Source of the DNA: an uncultured Erysipelotrichaceae bacterium
GTDB lineage: Bacteria; Bacillota_I; Bacilli_A; Erysipelotrichales; Erysipelotrichaceae
Length of the DNA stretch: 7,048 nucleotides
NCBI GenBank assembly: GCA_937902945.1
Contig: CALEMD010000205.1
Coordinates: 1 to 7,048 of the forward strand
Reading direction: 5' to 3'
Shown here in pieces: positions 5,791 to 7,048 of this stretch (the stretch's first letter is position 1; every line of letters begins with the position of its first letter). The position numbers and the translations under genes were made by a program. The notes under the pieces were generated by a model. The model saw only the letters and a program-made list of their open reading frames with translations, was not told the origin of the DNA and did not search any database.

Positions 5791-7048
5791 GCGTTCACAC
5801 CTCCCAGCATCAGGCTGCCAATGTGACGCGCTTCATAATCCTTAGGCATAACTTCGCCTGCAATCTGTCCGCGATAAAGAACAAGAATTCTATCGCACAG
5901 TGCAAACAGTTCATCCATATCACTTGACAGCAGCAGTATTCCAACACCCTCAGCTCTAGCTTCTAAAAGCTTTTCTCTTATGAAGCATGTCGCTTTTATA
6001 TCAAGGCCTCTAGTTACATATGCACATATCATCACCTGCGGGCATGAGGAAAGAGAACGGGCAATTATGAATTTCTGCAGATTGCCCCCGGAAAGATCCG
6101 CCGTTCTCTCTGAATCACTGCGAGCTCTGACATCAAATTCTTTCATCGCTTTCTGAGTCATTTCATGTATGGATCTATAATCCAGCAATCCATGCTTATA
6201 AGGAGCTTCATTGCGCAGAATCCAATTTTCATATAAAGGAAAATCAGGAATTGTTCCGACGGTATTGCGGTCCGCTGGAATATACGCAATTTTCTGATCA
6301 ATGAACTGCTGGCGATGTTCTGTTATCATGTCATCCTTTGCATAGACCGTTCCGCCACTCTGCTTACGGACCCCGGAAAGTACCTCCGCCAGTTCTATCT
6401 GACCATTGCCTTCAACTCCGGCAATGCCAACAATTTCACCTTCATGTATAGATAATGAAACACCATTCAGTGTCTGCACACCTCGGTTGTCTTTAGATTC
6501 AAGCTGCTCAGCACGTAAAAGCACCTGTCCTTGCGCTTTCAGTTGACTATGATCCTGAGACGGCAGCTGAATGTCTTCTCCAACCATCATGCGTATGACA
6601 GATGCTCTATCTGCATCTTCTGCAGCTATTGTTCCTGTAATGCGTCCTTTGCTTAAAATTGTGATGCGGTCACTGATTGACAGTACTTCATTCAGCTTGT
6701 GGCTGATGAAGATAACACCTCTGCCCTGCTTCTTAAGACTTTCGATAATTGCGAACAGTTCATCGCATTCCTGCGGAGGCAGAATTGCTGTTGGCTCATC
6801 TAGAATTAAAAGATCGGCACCAATGTACAGCAGCTTCAGTATTTCAACCTTCTGCTGCATGCCGATGCTTAAAGTTCCTACAGGACTTTGAATATCTACA
6901 TCGATATGGTACTGCTTCTTTAATGCTTCCAGTCTTTCTATTGCTTTTTTGATAGGTTTCTTGGAAAATGGATGTCCCGAATCCAGCAGAAGAACATTTT
7001 CTGCTGCCGAGAATACATCCACCAGCATAAAGTGCTGATGCACCATGC
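5787..7048 (-). CDS. ABC transporter ATPase with two nucleotide-binding domains (NupO/RbsA-like), 5' end outside window
   Basis: This subunit drives the importer with ATP on the cytoplasmic side. About 420 residues are visible; the first ~80, with Walker A of domain 1, lie beyond 7048. The ATG at 7046 is internal, since the Q-loop 'MVHQHFML' normally follows a Gly. Numbering from that Met, domain 1 has signature 'LSIGMQQ' (59-65), Walker B 'LLILDEP' (79-85, catalytic Glu84) and H-loop 'ISHKL' (114-118), so it looks active. Domain 2 has the degenerate P-loop 'GVEGNGQ' (210-216), usual in this family, signature 'LSGGNLQK' (318-325) and 'AYVTRGLD' (342-349). Most relatives read 'AQPTRGLD' there, so both Gln and Pro are changed. 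The H-loop His of domain 2 is Ser (LSSD), as in relatives. The stop overlaps the permease 1 start by 4 nt. The promoter of the operon must lie outside the window. Confidence 0.92.
   Translation of the reverse strand, partial: MVHQHFMLVDVFSAAENVLLLDSGHPFSKKPIKKAIERLEALKKQYHIDVDIQSPVGTLSIGMQQKVEILKLLYIGADLLILDEPTAILPPQECDELFAIIESLKKQGRGVIFISHKLNEVLSISDRITILSKGRITGTIAAEDADRASVIRMMVGEDIQLPSQDHSQLKAQGQVLLRAEQLESKDNRGVQTLNGVSLSIHEGEIVGIAGVEGNGQIELAEVLSGVRKQSGGTVYAKDDMITEHRQQFIDQKIAYIPADRNTVGTIPDFPLYENWILRNEAPYKHGLLDYRSIHEMTQKAMKEFDVRARSDSERTADLSGGNLQKFIIARSLSSCPQVMICAYVTRGLDIKATCFIREKLLEARAEGVGILLLSSDMDELFALCDRILVLYRGQIAGEVMPKDYEARHIGSLMLGGVNA
5798..5805 (-). promoter_or_regulatory. Shine-Dalgarno of permease 1, inside the end of the ATPase gene
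   Basis: GGGAGGTG on the - strand lies 7 bases before the ATG at 5790 and decides for this start over a second ATG two codons later. Confidence 0.75.

Noticed and set aside
1..7048. CRISPR arrays, tRNA or rRNA genes, insertion sequences, toxin-antitoxin pairs or phage genes
   Set aside because: I saw no regularly spaced repeats, tRNA cloverleaf-like blocks, transposase motifs or terminal inverted repeats. All long stretches are explained by the listed genes.

Overview
This window looks like chromosomal DNA of a low-to-moderate GC Gram-positive anaerobe (Bacillota; a gut-type Clostridia or Erysipelotrichia member would fit, but I cannot name a genus). The evidence is strong AGGAGG-type ribosome binding sites, a lipobox-bearing substrate-binding lipoprotein, a LacI-family regulator, a dCache-GGDEF protein and an RbsA-like BMP/nucleoside-type ABC transporter. 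Where the end of a gene is clear, TGA acts as an ordinary stop codon.

Left part (1-2643). The window opens inside the C-terminal sugar-binding domain of a LacI-family repressor (+ strand). A conserved protein of unknown function converges on it from the - strand (about 327-893). Between this gene and the next + strand gene lies a decayed piece of a response-regulator receiver domain (about 963-1148). Then comes a membrane-bound diguanylate cyclase gene (1192-2643) with every expected part (TM, dCache sensor, TM, GGDEF). It is interrupted by one in-frame TGA at 1855-1857, so it is probably a recent pseudogene or a split gene. A 27-bp dyad sits just in front of its ribosome binding site.

Middle (2644-2728). 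A strong hairpin with T-rich flanks lies between two convergent transcription units and probably terminates both.

Right part (2729-7048, all - strand). This is a compact ABC importer operon. In transcription order it holds a double-domain ATPase (5' end outside the window), permease 1, permease 2 and a substrate-binding lipoprotein. The first three genes are joined by 4-nt ATGA overlaps with strong Shine-Dalgarno sites. The lipoprotein gene follows after a 54-nt gap that holds a hairpin. The family is the BMP/PnrA (NupNOPQ-like, BmpA-NupABC-like) uptake system, usually for nucleosides. Two binding-protein positions that I associate with ribose contacts are not conserved, so the ligand may differ.

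I found no convincing new multi-gene system. The most notable points are the interrupted cyclase next to a receiver-domain remnant, the unknown conserved protein, and the unusual binding-site and Walker B residues in the transporter.
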